Part shown: in pieces, positions 1 to 11,308 of the stretch
How positions within the stretch are numbered: position 1 is the stretch's first letter
Layout: each line of letters begins with the position of its first letter
Assembly (NCBI RefSeq): GCF_001425605.1
Contig: NZ_LMRG01000006.1
Location: forward strand, 1-64,000
Reading direction: 5' to 3'
DNA length: 64,000 nucleotides
Origin: Rhizobium sp. Leaf453
GTDB taxonomy: Bacteria > Pseudomonadota > Alphaproteobacteria > Rhizobiales > Rhizobiaceae
The notes under the pieces: generated by a model
Database searches by the model: none
Told to the model about the DNA's origin: nothing
The model's input: the letters and a program-made list of their open reading frames with translations, nothing else
Made by a program: the position numbers and the translations under genes

Positions 1-144
1 AAGGGCGATCTCGGCAACGTTCCGTGATCGTTCGATCCCAGCTTTGTGGTAACGCATCCCGCTTCGCTGGAGGATGCACCTGAAATGTACAAGAAATTCC
101 GGGATAAGGAGGATGGCGTGATCAAGGTCGTGCTCAGGCCATAG
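1..144 (+). pseudogene. C-terminal end of a zinc-dependent alcohol dehydrogenase, interrupted
   Basis: The frame entering the window ends like the C-terminus of the class III-type zinc alcohol dehydrogenase family: a [18 protein letters not shown] stretch followed by a [10 protein letters not shown] block and a short VVLRP tail, stop TAG at 142-144. In the same frame a TGA stands at 25-27, a few residues before DPSF, where the family normally reads through. Only about 47 codons are visible and the catalytic zinc and NAD domains lie outside the window. Either the gene is broken or there is a base error; it could also be a live gene with a sequencing artefact. Confidence 0.6.
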
Positions 145-191
145 TCGCCATGCTGAACACGCCAGCAAGTATGAACGCACGGGGAGTTAAC

Positions 192-848
192 ATGCAACAC
201 ATAGATGATTGGTTGAAATCCACAATCCCGGAACTGGTCAGCTTTCAAAAGGACGCGTCGGAAAAATCTGACTATCAACTGGAAGCAAAAGCGCTCTGGT
301 TGAAAGCTGAGGCAGCCGGCTATTCCGTAGCCGAGTTGAAACAAGCCTGCGGGGGCGATATTGAGAAGTATATGCTAAACCTCCAAGGAGGCTATACCGG
401 TGCCTCCTGGGCCGACCAGGCAGACGATCAATCTGGAAAGGGCAGTTCAGACCCTAGCCCCTCGAGCGTTTTGTCGGGAGGGGGACACATCCCGCGCGAT
501 GAAGTCTTCCTCTCCGAACAAGAGAGCGGAGCACCAGTTTCGGCGACACCTGTGTCTCCCGCAGACAAGGCGCGGCTTCAACGTGAAGCTCTTCTAATGG
601 AACTTGATCTGCTGAGGGCACGGCTGGCTATCATAACTTCACAAGTCGGACTCGTTGCAAAAACTGGCAAGGTGTGGGTTGACGCAGGCGCGCGGTCGCA
701 ATTGGGCGCGCACCCTTGGGCGAAGTTCGGAGCGCTGGTCGCTGGTTCATATTTTTTGACAAGAAGGCTTCGAAAGCTGCGCTTTCGCTCGGTCACCACA
801 GCGGCAATCCCTCTGGCGACTATGATGATGAAACGGAGATTGCGCTAA
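192..848 (+). CDS. Hypothetical protein with an alpha-helical N-terminus and basic C-terminal tail
   Basis: About 218 residues, not recognised. The ATG at 192 was preferred over an upstream ATG at 150 because GGGGAG sits 6 nt before it. The first 65 residues are predicted by eye to be helical and mixed-charge (DDWLKSTIPELVSF, then LWLKAEAAGYSVAELKQAC), the middle is rich in Ser, Pro and Gly, and a second helical part leads to a short hydrophobic segment (FGALVAGSYFL, near residue 180) followed by an Arg/Lys-rich end. This could be a weakly membrane-associated protein. No known catalytic motif is visible. It stands alone on the plus strand between the dehydrogenase fragment and a YidB-like relic. 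Confidence 0.6.
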   Translation: MQHIDDWLKSTIPELVSFQKDASEKSDYQLEAKALWLKAEAAGYSVAELKQACGGDIEKYMLNLQGGYTGASWADQADDQSGKGSSDPSPSSVLSGGGHIPRDEVFLSEQESGAPVSATPVSPADKARLQREALLMELDLLRARLAIITSQVGLVAKTGKVWVDAGARSQLGAHPWAKFGALVAGSYFLTRRLRKLRFRSVTTAAIPLATMMMKRRLR

Positions 849-1019
849 ACTGTCATGCGATGCCCCAATGCAACGAAGACCCGTAGTTCATCTATGGCGT
901 GTTAGTGTATTCAGCTCTCGTAGGGATAGAAAGTCTGCCCAACGGCCGCTCATCGAACGGGGATCGAAAGCCTCAAATGATGTGAGCCTTGGAAGGTACC
1001 GATCGCCGACCGCTGTCCC

Positions 1020-1247
1020 CTATTCTTTCATCCGGGGGAGTGTAGCCATACGTGTGAGCGCATCGACTGTCTTGAGCAGATCGCGGCTCAGGTGGCTGAG
1101 GATTTCCTCCGGCGACAAACCAGTTCGTGTGCACAGCTTGTCGAGTACTTCCGGTCCCGGTGTGTCGTTGATGTCGATATTCGGTCCGATTTTGATGGCA
1201 CTTGGCTGGCTCGTCGACCTTTGTGTCGAGCGTCGTATGAAGAACAC
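1020..1247 (-). pseudogene. YidB-family (DUF937-like) C-terminal relic
   Basis: The minus-strand frame carries GPEVLDKLCTRTGLSPEEIL and LSHLSRDLLKTVDALT, which resembles the C-terminal half of YidB-type proteins (usually about 130-140 residues, with an LSxxLPxxVDxLTPxG ending). The expected N-terminal half is absent: upstream of the GTG at 1247 no homologous frame was found, and the family's final TPxGRLP motif is degraded. YidB-family proteins are of unclear function. The flanking sequence 849-1019 and 1248-1616 contains no convincing gene. Confidence 0.4.
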
Positions 1248-1616
1248 CGGCGTCGTCGTTTATGTCAAGGTCCAGCCACGCCCAACAGTGCCGTAGCGCG
1301 GCATTTTGTCATGTTTGACTGCCCGGGTGGCTGCAAGAAGCCCGGGGTCCAAATCCGGGTAAACTTCATTTCTTGCATGATCTCGGCTCCCTAGTCAGTG
1401 ATGCCGAGGATGGCGTGACAGGTCTTCTACTCCGGTTCTTCGCCGATGATTTCGAATAGCGGGTGAGGCGTTCGACATGGACCGTGGTTGTGAAGCCGAT
1501 GCATTGAGATACAGCCTTCAACGGAGGTTTAACTAATCAAGGTCGTCACCTGATTCCCATGGCTTTTTTAGAAATGGGGCTTTAGACTCCGCAACACTTT
1601 CAGACAGGGGATTATC

Positions 1617-4600
1617 GTGAGCAAACTGGGCACTGACATTCAACTGGACTCGAATCCGCGCAACATACCTGACCTCAAAGAGGCCGCAGTGGCGGAGACC
1701 GACGCGCGCGCGCTGCTCGAAGCACTTCTTGCTGTGAAACGGGGCGATTTCTCGGCCCGGATGCGGTCAGATTTGACTGGAGTTACGGGTAAGATCGCCG
1801 ACACTTTAAATGAAATTATTGCTGCTAACGAAAAGATGGCAGCACAACTGGAGAATGTTGGCCAAGTCGTGGGCCGTGACGGACGAACCAGCACCCGGGT
1901 GAGGTTTGGGCTTTCCGACGGTTCCTGGGCGGACATGGAAGGCTCCATAAATACCCTCATCGATGATCTGGTCTGGCCGACTGCTGCCGTCACCCGCACG
2001 ATCACCGCAGTCGCCAAAGGCGACCTTCTGCAGACTGTTCCGCTCGACGTCGACGGCCGCGCTCTGAAAGGCGAGTTTTTGCGCTCAGCCGACATCGTCA
2101 ACACAATGATCAAACAGTTGAGCGTCTTCACCTCCGAAGTCACGCGCGTCGCACGCGAAGTTGGCACGGACGGCAAGCTCGGCGGCCAAGCCCAGGTTCC
2201 CGAAGTGACTGGAGTCTGGAAGGATCTGACAGAAAGCGTCAACTCCATGGCATCGAACCTTACCGCGCAGGTAAGAAATATCGCCGACGTGACTATCGCG
2301 GTCGCGAACGGCGATTTGTCGAAGAAAATCACCGTTGATGTGCGGGGTGAGATTCTGCAACTCAAGGAAGCGATCAACACGATGGTCGATCAGCTCCGTT
2401 CGTTCGCGTCGGAAGTCACGCGTGTGGCGCGGGAGGTCGGAACAGAAGGGAAGCTGGGCGGACAAGCACTCGTCCCGGGCGTTGCTGGTACGTGGAAGGA
2501 TTTGACCGACTCGGTCAACGCAATGTGCGGTAACCTAACGGCCCAGGTCCGCAACATTGCTCAGGTGACGACTGCGGTTGCGCGCGGCGACCTTTCACGC
2601 AAGATCACGGTCGACGTTTCAGGTGAAATATTGGAGCTTAAGGAAACCATCAACACCATGGTCGATCAGTTGAACGGCTTTGCGGGAGAGGTGACACGCG
2701 TGGCGCGCGAAGTCGGCACGGAGGGGCGGCTGGGCGGCCAAGCCGAAGTGCCTGGCGTCGCAGGGACCTGGAAGGACTTGACAGACAACGTCAATTCAAT
2801 GGCTTCCAACCTGACGGCGCAGGTACGCAACATCGCTGAGGTATCGACGGCGATCGCCAATGGGAATTTGTCCAAAAAGATTACCGTTACAGTTTCCGGC
2901 GAAATCCTTGAGCTCAAGGAAACCATCAACACGATGGTCGACCAGCTGAACGCCTTTGCATCCGAAGTGACGCGTGTGGCGCGTGAAGTGGGCACGGAGG
3001 GACGCCTTGGGGGACAGGCCAACGTGCTTGGCGTGGCTGGGACGTGGAAGGACCTTACCGAAAACGTCAACTCGATGGCCGGCAACCTGACGGCGCAGGT
3101 TCGCAATATCGCTGAAGTGTCCACAGCTATTGCAAATGGTGACCTGTCGAAAAAAATCACCGTCGATGTGAAAGGAGAAATCCTTCAACTGAAGGAGACG
3201 ATCAACACAACGGTTGACCAGCTCAATGCATTCGCATCCGAGGTGACGCGCGTGGCGCGTGAGGTTGGCACCGAAGGAAAATTGGGCGGGCAAGCGCAAC
3301 TCAAGGGCGTTGCCGGAACGTGGAAGGATCTGACAGATTCAGTCAATTCCATGGCGTCCAACCTGACGGGTCAGGTCCGCAACATCGCGGAGGTGGCCAC
3401 GGCTGTTGCACAGGGCGACCTGTCGAAAAAAATTACCGTGACCGTATCCGGCGAAATTCTCGAGCTGAAGGAGACCATCAATACGATGGTGGACCAGCTG
3501 AATGGATTTGCGGGAGAAGTCACGCGCGTGGCGCGTGAAGTGGGCACCGAAGGTCGTCTCGGTGGTCAGGCGAACGTCCTTGGGGTGGCCGGGACATGGA
3601 AAGATCTCACCGACTCCGTCAATTCGATGGCCGGAAATCTGACCGCGCAAGTGCGCAACATCGCCGAAGTTTCGACGGCAATTGCCAACGGTGACCTTAG
3701 CCGAAAGATCACCGTAGATGTGAAAGGCGAAATCCTTCAGTTGAAGGAAACGCTGAACACGATGGTCGACCAACTAAACCGCTTTGCCTCCGAAGTGACG
3801 CGCGTGGCGCGCGAAGTTGGAACCGAAGGCAAGCTCGGCGGCCAGGCGCAGGTTCCAGGCGTCGCCGGGACATGGAAAGACTTGACCGAGAACGTCAACT
3901 CAATGGCCTCCAACCTGACTGGACAGGTACGCAATATCGCCGAGGTGACCACCGCAGTTGCCCGCGGCGACCTATCACGCAAGATCACCGTCGATGTGAA
4001 GGGCGAAATTCTTGAACTGAAGAACACCATCAACACGATGGTCGATCAGTTGAACGCATTTGCCGGAGAAGTGACCCGTGTTGCCCGCGAAGTCGGTACC
4101 GAAGGCAAGCTTGGCGGTCAGGCACAGGTCTCAGGTGTTGCCGGCACATGGAAAGATCTAACCGACTCCGTCAATTCAATGGCGGGCAACCTGACGGCGC
4201 AGGTACGCAATATCGCCGAGGTCGCGACCGCCATCGCCAACGGCGACCTCAGCCGCAAAATTACCGTCGACGTCCGCGGCGAAATCCTGCTACTGAAGGA
4301 CACCCTCAATACCATGGTCGATCAGCTTCGCTCGTTCGCCGGCGAAGTGACGCGCGTGGCGCGCGAAGTCGGCACCGACGGACGGCTTGGAGGGCAGGCC
4401 GTCGTCCCGGGCGTCGCCGGCACCTGGAAGGACCTAACCGACAACGTCAACCTTCTTGCCGCCAACCTCACGACGCAAGTACGCAACATCGCCGAAGTCA
4501 CCACCGCCGTGGCGCGCGGCGACCTGTCGCGCAAGATTACTGTCGACGTGAAGGGCGAAATCCTCGAGCTTAAGAACACCATTAACACCATGGTGGACCA

Positions 4601-7600
4601 GCTGAACGCTTTTGCAGGCGAAGTAACGCGCGTGGCGCGTGAAGTCGGTACGGAAGGCAAGCTTGGTGGTCAAGCGCAAGTTCCGGGCGTCGCAGGCACG
4701 TGGAAGGATTTGACCGATACCGTCAACGTCATGGCCGCCAACCTCACCGAACAGGTGCGCGGTATCGTCAAGGTTGTGACGGCAGTTGCGAACGGAGACC
4801 TCGAGCAAAACCTCACCGTGGCCTCGAAGGGCGAGGTGGCAGCGCTCGCCGAAACCATCAACAACATGACCAAGACGCTTGCCACATTCGCTGACCAGGT
4901 GACGACGGTGGCCCGTGAAGTCGGCGTCGAAGGGCGCCTCGGCGGTCAGGCAAATGTGCCTGGCACGGCAGGGACGTGGAAGGACCTGACAGGGAACGTC
5001 AACTTGCTGGCCGCCAACCTGACGACCCAGGTCCGCGCGATCGCCGAGGTTGCTACCGCCGTCACCAAGGGCGACCTCACCCGGTCGATCCAGGTCGAGG
5101 CGCGCGGTGAAGTCGCCGAACTGAAAGACAATATCAATACCATGATCGGCAATCTGCGCCTGACGACGGATCAGAATACCGAGCAAGACTGGTTAAAGAC
5201 CAACCTGGCGCGATTTACCAACATGCTTCAGGGCCAGCGAGACCTGACGCTGGTCGGAAAAATGCTCCTTTCAGAACTGGCGCCGCTCGTCGGAGCGCAC
5301 CAGGGCGTGATTTATCAGGTTGCCGACGAGGGTCGGCAACCAGTGCTATCCCTGCTTTCGTCCTACGCCCATGGTATCGACGCAACGCATCCGCCACGGC
5401 TGGATTTTGGCCAAGGTCTGATCGGGCAATGCGCCATCGATGCTCGCCGGATTCTCATAACCAATCTGCCGGATAATGTCGTGCCGATCAGCTCGGGGGT
5501 TTTTTCAACCTTGCCCAAGAGCGCGATCGTTCTGCCTGTTCACTTCGAGGGCCAGGTCAAGGCGGTGATCGAGCTTGCATCCGCAGGCGAATTCACCGAG
5601 CTCCAGTTGTCCTTCCTGGACCAGCTGACGACCTCCATCGGCATTGTTCTGAATTCGATTGAAGCGACGATGCAGACCGAAGGCCTGCTGAAGCAATCCC
5701 AGCAGCTGGCGACCGAACTGCAGACGCAGCAGCGCGAATTGCAGCAGACCAACGAACAGCTGGAGCAAAAAGCGCAGCAGCTCGAGGAGCGAAATGTTGA
5801 GGTAGAGGCAAAAAACCAGGAAATCGAGCAGGCCCGTCACGCGCTGGAAGAAAAGGCGACCGAGCTCGCACTCACGTCGAAGTACAAATCCGAATTCCTC
5901 GCCAATATGTCACACGAGTTGCGTACGCCGCTCAACTCGATCCTGATTCTCGGCCAGCAATTGGGTGAAAACCCCGACGGCAATCTGTCCGGCAAACAGG
6001 TGGAGTTCGCAAAGACAATCCATGGTGCCGGAACCGATCTCCTGAACCTCATCAGCGACATTCTCGACTTGTCAAAAATCGAGTCGGGAACCGTGTCCGT
6101 TGATGCAGAAGAAATTTTCATCACCAACCTGCTTGAGGTCATGTCGCGTCCGTTTAAACACGAGGCCGACAACCGCAATCTGTCCTTCACGATCGAAGTC
6201 GGGCCGGATGTCACGCGCAGCATCATAACCGATTCCAAGCGGCTCCAGCAGATCCTGAAGAATCTTTTGTCCAATGCTTTCAAGTTCACGGCGCAAGGCG
6301 GCGTCACGCTGAAGGTCGATACGGTAGCGCAAGGTTGGTCCACCGATCATCCGTCGCTGAAACACGCCCCGTCGGTTATAGCCTTCGAGGTATCCGACTC
6401 TGGCATTGGCATCCCCACCGAAAAACAGCGTCTCATATTCGAGGCATTCCAGCAGGCCGATGCGTCGACAAGCCGGCAATACGGCGGGACGGGGCTTGGT
6501 CTTGCGATCAGCAGAGAGCTTGCCAACCTGCTCGGCGGCGAAATCCAGCTCCGCAGTACGCCAGGCGTCGGCAGCACATTCGTGCTCTATCTGCCTCTGA
6601 CATATGTTGGCGCCGCAGCCACACTTCCCAAGCTCGTGCCTCCAGACAGCAACGTCGTCCAGCTTGCAGAAGCCGCAGCAGCGCGCCGGGCTGAAAGAAC
6701 CGCTGAACTGGTAGACGACGACCGTCACAGCATCGCGGACACGGATACGGTCCTGCTGATCGTCGAAGATGACGCGCACTACGCCCGGGTACTTGTCGAT
6801 CTTGCGCATGACAGCGGTTTCAAGGTGCTGGTCGCTATGCGTGGCACCGACGCCCTCAATCTTGCCCGTGAGTACAAACCTGCCGCGATATCGCTGGACA
6901 TTTTCCTTCCGGACATGCTTGGATGGACCGTGCTCAGCCAATTGAAACAAAACGCGACGACACGCCATATTCCGGTTCAGATCATTAGTCTCGACGAGGA
7001 CCGGCAACATGGTTTGACTCGAGGTGCGTTCGCATTCATGAGCAAGCCAACCACCACCGATAGTCTTGGGAAAGCGTTCTCGCGGTTGATGAACTACGCC
7101 GCTCCCCGCCGCAAACGGCTTCTTCTCGTTGAGGACAGCGAGGCTGAGCGATTGAGCGTCACGGCGCTTCTTGGCGACAGTGACATCGACATCACGAGCG
7201 TCGGATCGGGTGCAGAGGCGCTTCTCGCGCTCAAGCACGACCCCGCTGACTGCGTGGTCCTCGATCTTTCACTTCCGGACATGTCGGGTTTCGAAATTCT
7301 CGAAAAGATGCGCGACGATGATGACATTGCCGAGGTACCGGTCGTTGTCTTTACGGGCCGCGAACTTTCGCCGGAGGAGGATGCCAAACTCCACACGATG
7401 GCACGAAGCGTCGTGGTGAAAGGCGTGGAGTCTCCCGAGCGGCTTCTGGACGAAACCGCGCTGTTCCTTCACCGGGTCGTTGCCGACATGCCTGTGGCCA
7501 AACAAATGATGCTTGAAGAACTCCACAGCTCGGACGAGGACCTGGTCGGGGAAACCGTGTTGCTCGTTGATGACGACGCGCGTAACATTTTTGCCCTCAG

Positions 7601-7916
7601 CAGCGTGTTAGAACGACGGGGTATGCGGGTGCTAACGGCGACGACCGGCAGCGAGGCTATTGACATCATCAAAAAAGATCCGGCGGTCGCCATCGTTCTT
7701 ATGGATATCATGATGCCGGGAATGGACGGTTATGAAACGATGCAGGTTATACGCTCTGATCCGAGGTTTCGGCGCCTTCCGATCATCGCCCTCACGGCCA
7801 AAGCAATGAAGGGAGACCGCGAGAAATGTTTGGAGGCGGGCGCGTCCGATTACCTCGCAAAGCCAGTCAACACCGAACAACTGCTTTCAGCTCTGCGTAT
7901 GTGGCTGCATCGGTGA
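1617..7916 (+). CDS. Soluble poly-HAMP hybrid histidine kinase with three receiver domains
   Basis: A 2099-residue sensor kinase. There is no membrane segment, so it probably acts in the cytoplasm. Order: HAMP-like N-terminus (about 30-170), eleven tandem 92-residue HAMP units (171-1182), GAF domain (about 1210-1350), a Gln/Glu-rich coiled coil (about 1355-1420), HisKA dimerisation domain with phospho-acceptor His1433 in [12 protein letters not shown], HATPase_c (about 1518-1650; N box [13 protein letters not shown] boxes DSGIGIP and [10 protein letters not shown]), then three receivers starting near 1708, 1832 and 1978, each with an LD or MD acceptor region. The layout resembles fungal group III (Nik1/Os-1) osmosensing kinases; the ligand here is unknown. 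The start is GTG with a GGGG-containing site upstream. A second kinase follows after 10 nt, so the two are probably co-transcribed and may form one phosphorelay. Confidence 0.95.
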   Translation: MSKLGTDIQLDSNPRNIPDLKEAAVAETDARALLEALLAVKRGDFSARMRSDLTGVTGKIADTLNEIIAANEKMAAQLENVGQVVGRDGRTSTRVRFGLSDGSWADMEGSINTLIDDLVWPTAAVTRTITAVAKGDLLQTVPLDVDGRALKGEFLRSADIVNTMIKQLSVFTSEVTRVAREVGTDGKLGGQAQVPEVTGVWKDLTESVNSMASNLTAQVRNIADVTIAVANGDLSKKITVDVRGEILQLKEAINTMVDQLRSFASEVTRVAREVGTEGKLGGQALVPGVAGTWKDLTDSVNAMCGNLTAQVRNIAQVTTAVARGDLSRKITVDVSGEILELKETINTMVDQLNGFAGEVTRVAREVGTEGRLGGQAEVPGVAGTWKDLTDNVNSMASNLTAQVRNIAEVSTAIANGNLSKKITVTVSGEILELKETINTMVDQLNAFASEVTRVAREVGTEGRLGGQANVLGVAGTWKDLTENVNSMAGNLTAQVRNIAEVSTAIANGDLSKKITVDVKGEILQLKETINTTVDQLNAFASEVTRVAREVGTEGKLGGQAQLKGVAGTWKDLTDSVNSMASNLTGQVRNIAEVATAVAQGDLSKKITVTVSGEILELKETINTMVDQLNGFAGEVTRVAREVGTEGRLGGQANVLGVAGTWKDLTDSVNSMAGNLTAQVRNIAEVSTAIANGDLSRKITVDVKGEILQLKETLNTMVDQLNRFASEVTRVAREVGTEGKLGGQAQVPGVAGTWKDLTENVNSMASNLTGQVRNIAEVTTAVARGDLSRKITVDVKGEILELKNTINTMVDQLNAFAGEVTRVAREVGTEGKLGGQAQVSGVAGTWKDLTDSVNSMAGNLTAQVRNIAEVATAIANGDLSRKITVDVRGEILLLKDTLNTMVDQLRSFAGEVTRVAREVGTDGRLGGQAVVPGVAGTWKDLTDNVNLLAANLTTQVRNIAEVTTAVARGDLSRKITVDVKGEILELKNTINTMVDQLNAFAGEVTRVAREVGTEGKLGGQAQVPGVAGTWKDLTDTVNVMAANLTEQVRGIVKVVTAVANGDLEQNLTVASKGEVAALAETINNMTKTLATFADQVTTVAREVGVEGRLGGQANVPGTAGTWKDLTGNVNLLAANLTTQVRAIAEVATAVTKGDLTRSIQVEARGEVAELKDNINTMIGNLRLTTDQNTEQDWLKTNLARFTNMLQGQRDLTLVGKMLLSELAPLVGAHQGVIYQVADEGRQPVLSLLSSYAHGIDATHPPRLDFGQGLIGQCAIDARRILITNLPDNVVPISSGVFSTLPKSAIVLPVHFEGQVKAVIELASAGEFTELQLSFLDQLTTSIGIVLNSIEATMQTEGLLKQSQQLATELQTQQRELQQTNEQLEQKAQQLEERNVEVEAKNQEIEQARHALEEKATELALTSKYKSEFLANMSHELRTPLNSILILGQQLGENPDGNLSGKQVEFAKTIHGAGTDLLNLISDILDLSKIESGTVSVDAEEIFITNLLEVMSRPFKHEADNRNLSFTIEVGPDVTRSIITDSKRLQQILKNLLSNAFKFTAQGGVTLKVDTVAQGWSTDHPSLKHAPSVIAFEVSDSGIGIPTEKQRLIFEAFQQADASTSRQYGGTGLGLAISRELANLLGGEIQLRSTPGVGSTFVLYLPLTYVGAAATLPKLVPPDSNVVQLAEAAAARRAERTAELVDDDRHSIADTDTVLLIVEDDAHYARVLVDLAHDSGFKVLVAMRGTDALNLAREYKPAAISLDIFLPDMLGWTVLSQLKQNATTRHIPVQIISLDEDRQHGLTRGAFAFMSKPTTTDSLGKAFSRLMNYAAPRRKRLLLVEDSEAERLSVTALLGDSDIDITSVGSGAEALLALKHDPADCVVLDLSLPDMSGFEILEKMRDDDDIAEVPVVVFTGRELSPEEDAKLHTMARSVVVKGVESPERLLDETALFLHRVVADMPVAKQMMLEELHSSDEDLVGETVLLVDDDARNIFALSSVLERRGMRVLTATTGSEAIDIIKKDPAVAIVLMDIMMPGMDGYETMQVIRSDPRFRRLPIIALTAKAMKGDREKCLEAGASDYLAKPVNTEQLLSALRMWLHR
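2127..5162 (+). repeat. Eleven tandem 276-bp repeats encoding HAMP units
   Basis: Each unit encodes 92 residues beginning [14 protein letters not shown], continuing GTWKDLTxxVN, [12 protein letters not shown] and ending GEILxLKxTxNTMVDQL. Nine central units are highly similar at DNA level as well; the first and the last two have drifted. Shared variants recur every second unit: units 4 and 6 share NVLGVAG and [10 protein letters not shown], units 3 and 5 share [10 protein letters not shown], and units 7 and 9 share [12 protein letters not shown]. The array therefore seems to have grown by duplication of 552-bp pairs. Repeat number is probably unstable by recombination. Confidence 0.93.
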
Positions 7917-7926
7917 GGATTTTCCC

Positions 7927-9597
7927 ATGAACCCTGTCAACATCCTCTTGGTCGATGACCAGCCGGCAAAGCTGCTAAGCTACGAAGTGGTTCTCCAGGA
8001 TTTGGGAGAGAACCTGATCAAGGCCCAGTCTGGTCGGGAAGCGCTTGAGCATCTTCTTCGCAGCGAGATTGCCGTTATCCTCGTGGATGTCTGCATGCCC
8101 GAGCAGGACGGGTTCGAACTCGTCAGCATGATACGCGAGCATCCTCGATATCAGAATACCGCAATAATCTTTGTCTCAGCAGTCATGATGGCGGAGCCCG
8201 ACCGGCTTCGGGGTTATGCTGCGGGTGCGGTCGATTACGTATCGGTACCGATCGTTCCCGAAGTGCTGCGTGCAAAAGTGCGCGTGTTTGCGGACCTCTA
8301 TCGCAAAACTAGGGAACTCGAGCGTCTCAACGCGGACCTAGAGAACCGGGTTAGTGAGCGTACCGCCGAGCTCGAGGCGTCATCGAATCAACTCCGGCAG
8401 CTCAACGAAGAACTCGAACAGCGCATCAGCCAGCGGACGCTCGAGCGCGAGGCAGCACTTGCGCAATTGTTCGAGGCGCAAAAGCTCGATACCATCGGGC
8501 AGTTGACCGGTGGCGTCGCCCATGATTTCAACAATCTGCTTATGGCAATCCTTGGCAGTTTGAACCTTCTGAAAAAGCGGCTTCCGGGGGACGACAAGAG
8601 CGAGCGACTCGTCAAAAACGCCATACAGGCTGCAGAGCGGGGTGCAGCGCTGACCCAGCGTTTGCTTGCGTTTGCACGCCGGCAGGAGCTGAAGCCGCAA
8701 GCGGTCGATTTTTTCGAACTCTTTCAAAACATCGAAGACCTCCTGGCTAAAGCTTTGGGACCTGGCATCGACACAAGGAAACACATTCCGGCAGGGCTTC
8801 CGCCCCTTCTGGTTGATCGCAATCAGCTTGAATTGGCTCTGCTCAACCTGTTCGTCAACGCGCGCGACGCGATGGACGGTGGTGGTACGATTGTCGTTTC
8901 GGCGGAAGAAACTGGTATCTCTCGGCCTGACACGCTACCCGCCGGTCGGTATATGCGGATATCTGTATCCGACAACGGCGACGGCATGGACGAAGCCACT
9001 GCGGCGCGCGCCGCCGAGCCGTTTTTCACGACAAAAGGGCTGGGCAAGGGAACCGGCCTGGGCTTGTCGATGGTCCACGGGCTTGCCGCGCAGTCGGGTG
9101 GTGTTTTGACTTTGTCGAGTGTTGAGGGCGAAGGGACGAATGTGTGCCTCTGGTTGCCGATCGCCGAAAGTGTTGCGGCAGCGGTGCCATTGCCGGAGAC
9201 CGTATATGACATTCCTGATTCCCAGCACTCGCTGCGGATCCTCGTCGTAGACGACGATCCTCTTGTGAGCATGGGAACGTCGGCCATGCTGGAGGATCTT
9301 GGCCACACCACCGTTGAGGCATGCTCGGCGGCAAGCGCACTGGAGATCCTCGGATCGGGACCGAAATTCGATCTTATTATAACCGACCAAGCCATGCCTG
9401 GCATGACCGGCGCGGAACTGGCCCGCCTGATTTTCTCCTCGTACCTCGGCCTACCGGTGATCTTGGCGTCCGGCTATGCCGAACTTCCAGACGACGAGGG
9501 GCTCGCGCGGCTTTTGCGAATGACAAAGCCGTTTACGCAAGAACAACTGCAGGTAACTGTTGAACGGGCGATTACCGGTCGCGCGACGGCCGCTTGA
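7927..9597 (+). CDS. Hybrid histidine kinase REC-HisKA-HATPase-REC
   Basis: 556 residues. An N-terminal receiver (1-125, NILLVDDQPAK; acceptor region VILVDVCMPEQDG) is joined by a coiled coil (about 128-190) to a HisKA domain of the LTGGVAHDFNNLL type with phospho-acceptor His199, an HATPase_c domain (N box LALLNLFVNARDAM, G box GKGTGLGLSMVHG) and a C-terminal receiver (about 435-556, with LIITDQAMPGMTG). It lies 10 nt behind the poly-HAMP kinase and has its own GAGGA site before ATG 7927. A receiver-first kinase next to a large hybrid kinase suggests phosphotransfer between them (inference). The kinase and C-terminal receiver closely resemble those of the PAS-PAS kinase at 35087-37033, so the two are probably paralogous. 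Confidence 0.93.
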   Translation: MNPVNILLVDDQPAKLLSYEVVLQDLGENLIKAQSGREALEHLLRSEIAVILVDVCMPEQDGFELVSMIREHPRYQNTAIIFVSAVMMAEPDRLRGYAAGAVDYVSVPIVPEVLRAKVRVFADLYRKTRELERLNADLENRVSERTAELEASSNQLRQLNEELEQRISQRTLEREAALAQLFEAQKLDTIGQLTGGVAHDFNNLLMAILGSLNLLKKRLPGDDKSERLVKNAIQAAERGAALTQRLLAFARRQELKPQAVDFFELFQNIEDLLAKALGPGIDTRKHIPAGLPPLLVDRNQLELALLNLFVNARDAMDGGGTIVVSAEETGISRPDTLPAGRYMRISVSDNGDGMDEATAARAAEPFFTTKGLGKGTGLGLSMVHGLAAQSGGVLTLSSVEGEGTNVCLWLPIAESVAAAVPLPETVYDIPDSQHSLRILVVDDDPLVSMGTSAMLEDLGHTTVEACSAASALEILGSGPKFDLIITDQAMPGMTGAELARLIFSSYLGLPVILASGYAELPDDEGLARLLRMTKPFTQEQLQVTVERAITGRATAA

Positions 9598-10261
9598 CGG
9601 TTTCCCGCTGGTCTAACGCAAGAATGTGGCCGGCTTCAAGAGTGGTGAGAAAGCTGCGGTTGGCTTTCGGACGTCGTCGCTTCCTCCTCGAAGACGTAAG
9701 CAGAACGGCGGCAACGATTCCCGCAGAGACAACTGGGCATCTTACGCTGTTCAGGACGGCCTTCTGATCAGCGGCCAGAACTGGCGTCTTCTGTCGAAAG
9801 GGACCGCATCGTAGCCGCATTCCCGACTCTCTCGCCATTTTCTTTTCATTCCGATCGTGGCCTTTGGCGTTGGCGGTTCGTTTAAGCTTGGCATGACCCT
9901 GCCGCTAGACAGCGCGACGACCTCTTACCGGGGGACCTCCCGTACGGCGTTCTTGATGGATCGGCTGCTTCCTCGGTGACCTCGGCCTGCTGTGCATCGG
10001 TACAGATCGGGATAGGACGGGCGGGCTTGCAACCCTCCTCCTTGGCCACATCTTGGTCGCGCTTCTGATGCTCGCTATTTCGCCGTTCCTTTACACGCAT
10101 CGTCACATTCTGCGAACAGCGTCGAGCAAGTCTTTCCAAACGTGAGGCCGAGCAAATCATCATCTCGACCGTGGCCTGCATTGCCGGCAACCACCTTCCA
10201 ACGGCTACCTCGGCCATCGACACTCGACAGATCTAGGCTGTGGATACTGGGGTGTCGATCC
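9598..10261. other. Gene-poor stretch between the kinase operon and ugpC
   Basis: No ORF here has a convincing start or family match. Near 9740-9800 the plus strand reads YAVQDGLLISGQN, faintly like the end of DJ-1/PfpI-type proteins, but nothing upstream supports it. The minus-strand frame 9882-10223 is Arg-rich and looks like chance. The transcript of ugpC would end somewhere here; no strong hairpin with a T-run was seen. Confidence 0.3.
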
Positions 10262-11308
10262 CTAGGCCAACCGCTTCCCTGTCGCATCGAAGAAGTGCAG
10301 ACTGTCAAAATCTGCATGAACTATAAGCGGCTCATCGACAACAATCCTGGATCGTCCCGGAACGCGAAACACGATTGGCTGCTGATTGTGCAGAACGCAG
10401 TGTACATAGCTCTCGGCACCGACCAGTTCGACGGCGGCGGCGGTTACGTCGATTTTGAGCCCACCGTCCGGGGAGCCCGGCTCTAGCAGATGGAGGTCCT
10501 CCGGGCGTACACCCAGGGTTATGCTTCCTGAGGGAACGGCTGACGCTTCTGCAAGTGACCAGGTTGCCGAGATTTCCATCGGCAAAAGGTTCATCGATGG
10601 TGACCCGATGAACGTCGCGACGAACGTCGTTTCTGGTTTCTCATAAAGCTCGATCGGTGTGCCGACTTGCTCGATGCGACCGGCATTCAGCACCACAAGT
10701 CTGTCGGCTAAGGTCATGGCCTCCATCTGGTCATGGGTGACGTAAACGCTGGTTGTCGCCAGCGAGCGCTGGAGCCGCTTGATCTCGACGCGCATCTGAA
10801 CCCGTAGTTTTGCATCGAGGTTAGAAAGAGGTTCATCGAACAAAAAGGCGGCGGGTTCACGCACGATGGCCCGACCCATGGCAACCCGCTGGCGCTGGCC
10901 ACCGGACAGCTGACGCGGTTTGCGTTCGAGAAACGGTTCGATCTCCAGGGCGCTTGCGGCAGAAGCAATGCGCCGATCAATCTCTTCCTTGGGGGTGTTG
11001 CGGTTTTTGAGGCCGTAGGCGAGGTTCTGTCGCACCGTCATGTGCGGATACAGCGCATAGTTCTGAAATACCATGGCGATATCGCGCTCCGATGGCTCCA
11101 GAGCGTTGACGACACGACCCCCTATTGAGATGTCTCCGCCCGTGATGCTTTCGAGTCCTGCCATCATGCGCAGCAATGTAGATTTTCCACATCCTGATGG
11201 GCCAACCAGAACCACGAATTCCCCGTCAACAATGTTCAGCGAAACACCCTTGATCGCGTCAACCGAGCCATATTTTTTGCGAACGTCGTTGAGGACAATA
11301 TCGGCCAT
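10262..11308 (-). CDS. ugpC: sn-glycerol-3-phosphate ABC transporter ATP-binding protein UgpC
   Basis: 348-residue CUT1-type ATPase that would energise import of sn-glycerol-3-phosphate and glycerophosphodiesters. Visible motifs are Walker [10 protein letters not shown] (about 37-45), the signature LSGGQRQR, Walker [15 protein letters not shown], the switch His in [12 protein letters not shown], and a C-terminal OB-fold (TOBE) region carrying [10 protein letters not shown]. Length matches the family (about 350-360). The ATG shares one base with the ugpE stop (TAATG), so the two are translationally coupled. It is the last gene of the ugpB-A-E-C operon. In rhizobia this system is usually induced by phosphate limitation; no clear Pho box was recognised here. 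Confidence 0.95.
   Translation of the reverse strand: MADIVLNDVRKKYGSVDAIKGVSLNIVDGEFVVLVGPSGCGKSTLLRMMAGLESITGGDISIGGRVVNALEPSERDIAMVFQNYALYPHMTVRQNLAYGLKNRNTPKEEIDRRIASAASALEIEPFLERKPRQLSGGQRQRVAMGRAIVREPAAFLFDEPLSNLDAKLRVQMRVEIKRLQRSLATTSVYVTHDQMEAMTLADRLVVLNAGRIEQVGTPIELYEKPETTFVATFIGSPSMNLLPMEISATWSLAEASAVPSGSITLGVRPEDLHLLEPGSPDGGLKIDVTAAAVELVGAESYVHCVLHNQQPIVFRVPGRSRIVVDEPLIVHADFDSLHFFDATGKRLA

Noticed and set aside
868-1394. Plus-strand open frames
   Set aside because: Arg/Ser-rich chance frames overlapping the YidB-like relic on the other strand; no start signals.
2127-5162. Regular repeats that might suggest a CRISPR-like array
   Set aside because: Units are 276 bp, fully coding and contiguous, without spacers.
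1640-5200. Many long open frames antisense to the HAMP repeats
   Set aside because: They recur with the 276-bp period and mirror the codon pattern of the kinase; no ribosome sites.
9626-9814. Short frame with a DJ-1/PfpI-like string
   Set aside because: The resemblance is limited to about a dozen residues and no upstream domain is present.
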